Below, piece by piece: positions 5,279-5,301 of a stretch of DNA of 5,301 bases (positions within the stretch are counted from its first letter, which is position 1; the number at the start of each line of letters is the position of its first letter). The notes beneath the pieces were generated by a model. That model was not told the DNA's origin, ran no database searches, and saw only the letters and a list, made by a program, of their open reading frames with translations. Position numbers and translations under genes: made by a program. Origin of the DNA: Bacteroidota bacterium (GTDB taxonomy: Bacteria > Bacteroidota > Ignavibacteria > UBA10030 > UBA6906); assembly GCA_003541875.1 (NCBI GenBank), contig DPLS01000164.1, forward strand, positions 1 to 5,301, given 5' to 3'.

Positions 5279-5301
5279 TCATTCCTTCTTGTACTGCGAC
5301 C
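5279..5301 (-). CDS. Possible C-terminal end of a convergent gene (runs off right edge)
   Basis: One minus-strand frame entering from the right edge reads Ser-Gln-Tyr-Lys-Lys-Glu and then TGA (5281-5279), four bases beyond the amidohydrolase stop. A charged Lys/Glu-rich tail and tight convergent spacing are plausible for a real gene end. Only six codons are visible, so a chance stop codon is an equally good explanation. No product can be named. Confidence 0.2.

Noticed and set aside
4692..5282. Minus-strand open frame of 196 codons opposite the deaminase
   Set aside because: The translation is Ser/Arg-rich without motifs, and it is fully antisense to a conserved enzyme including its D312 metal site.
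1..5301. Search for mobile elements, CRISPR arrays, tRNA/rRNA genes, defence or toxin systems
   Set aside because: No transposase, long terminal repeat, regularly spaced repeats or RNA-gene signature was seen. All large genes are intact housekeeping families, and composition does not shift between them.

Overview
This is an ordinary chromosomal segment of a Gram-negative bacterium with two divergent gene clusters around one intergenic region (about 2331-2553). Lipopolysaccharide-heptose genes and a TamB-like envelope gene imply an outer membrane with heptose-containing LPS. Base composition is moderate and looks uniform. The split heptose kinase/adenylyltransferase pair, the RadA sequence and the 5'-deoxyadenosine deaminase-type amidohydrolase would fit the Bacteroidota/Chlorobi/Ignavibacteria (FCB) side of the tree. 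This is a guess from remembered family resemblance. Consensus Shine-Dalgarno sites before two genes argue against a typical Bacteroidia genome, where such sites are rare.

Leftward (minus strand): rfaE1/hldA (2330-1317, heptose-7-phosphate kinase) overlaps rfaE2/hldC (1317-811, heptose-1-phosphate adenylyltransferase) by one base. After 25 bases comes the N-terminal part of a TamB/AsmA-like membrane-anchored protein, which starts at 785 and runs off the left edge. Together they form an outer-membrane biogenesis operon: two steps of ADP-heptose synthesis for LPS core, plus a probable envelope lipid/protein transport factor.

Rightward (plus strand): radA (2554-3915, DNA branch-migration/recombination ATPase) is followed after 18 bases by a complete amidohydrolase (3934-5274) of the 5'-deoxyadenosine / S-adenosylhomocysteine / methylthioadenosine deaminase group. 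They are probably cotranscribed, but no functional link is evident. The last 27 bases may hold the C-terminal end of a convergent gene.

The intergenic region holds plausible sigma-70-like promoters in both directions and a cluster of alternating TGCAA/TTGCA half-sites over the leftward -35 region. One candidate radA promoter lies so close to the start codon that a leaderless mRNA is possible. I see no mobile element, CRISPR array, RNA gene or prophage, and no convincing undescribed system. The items worth a second look are small regulatory or structural ones.
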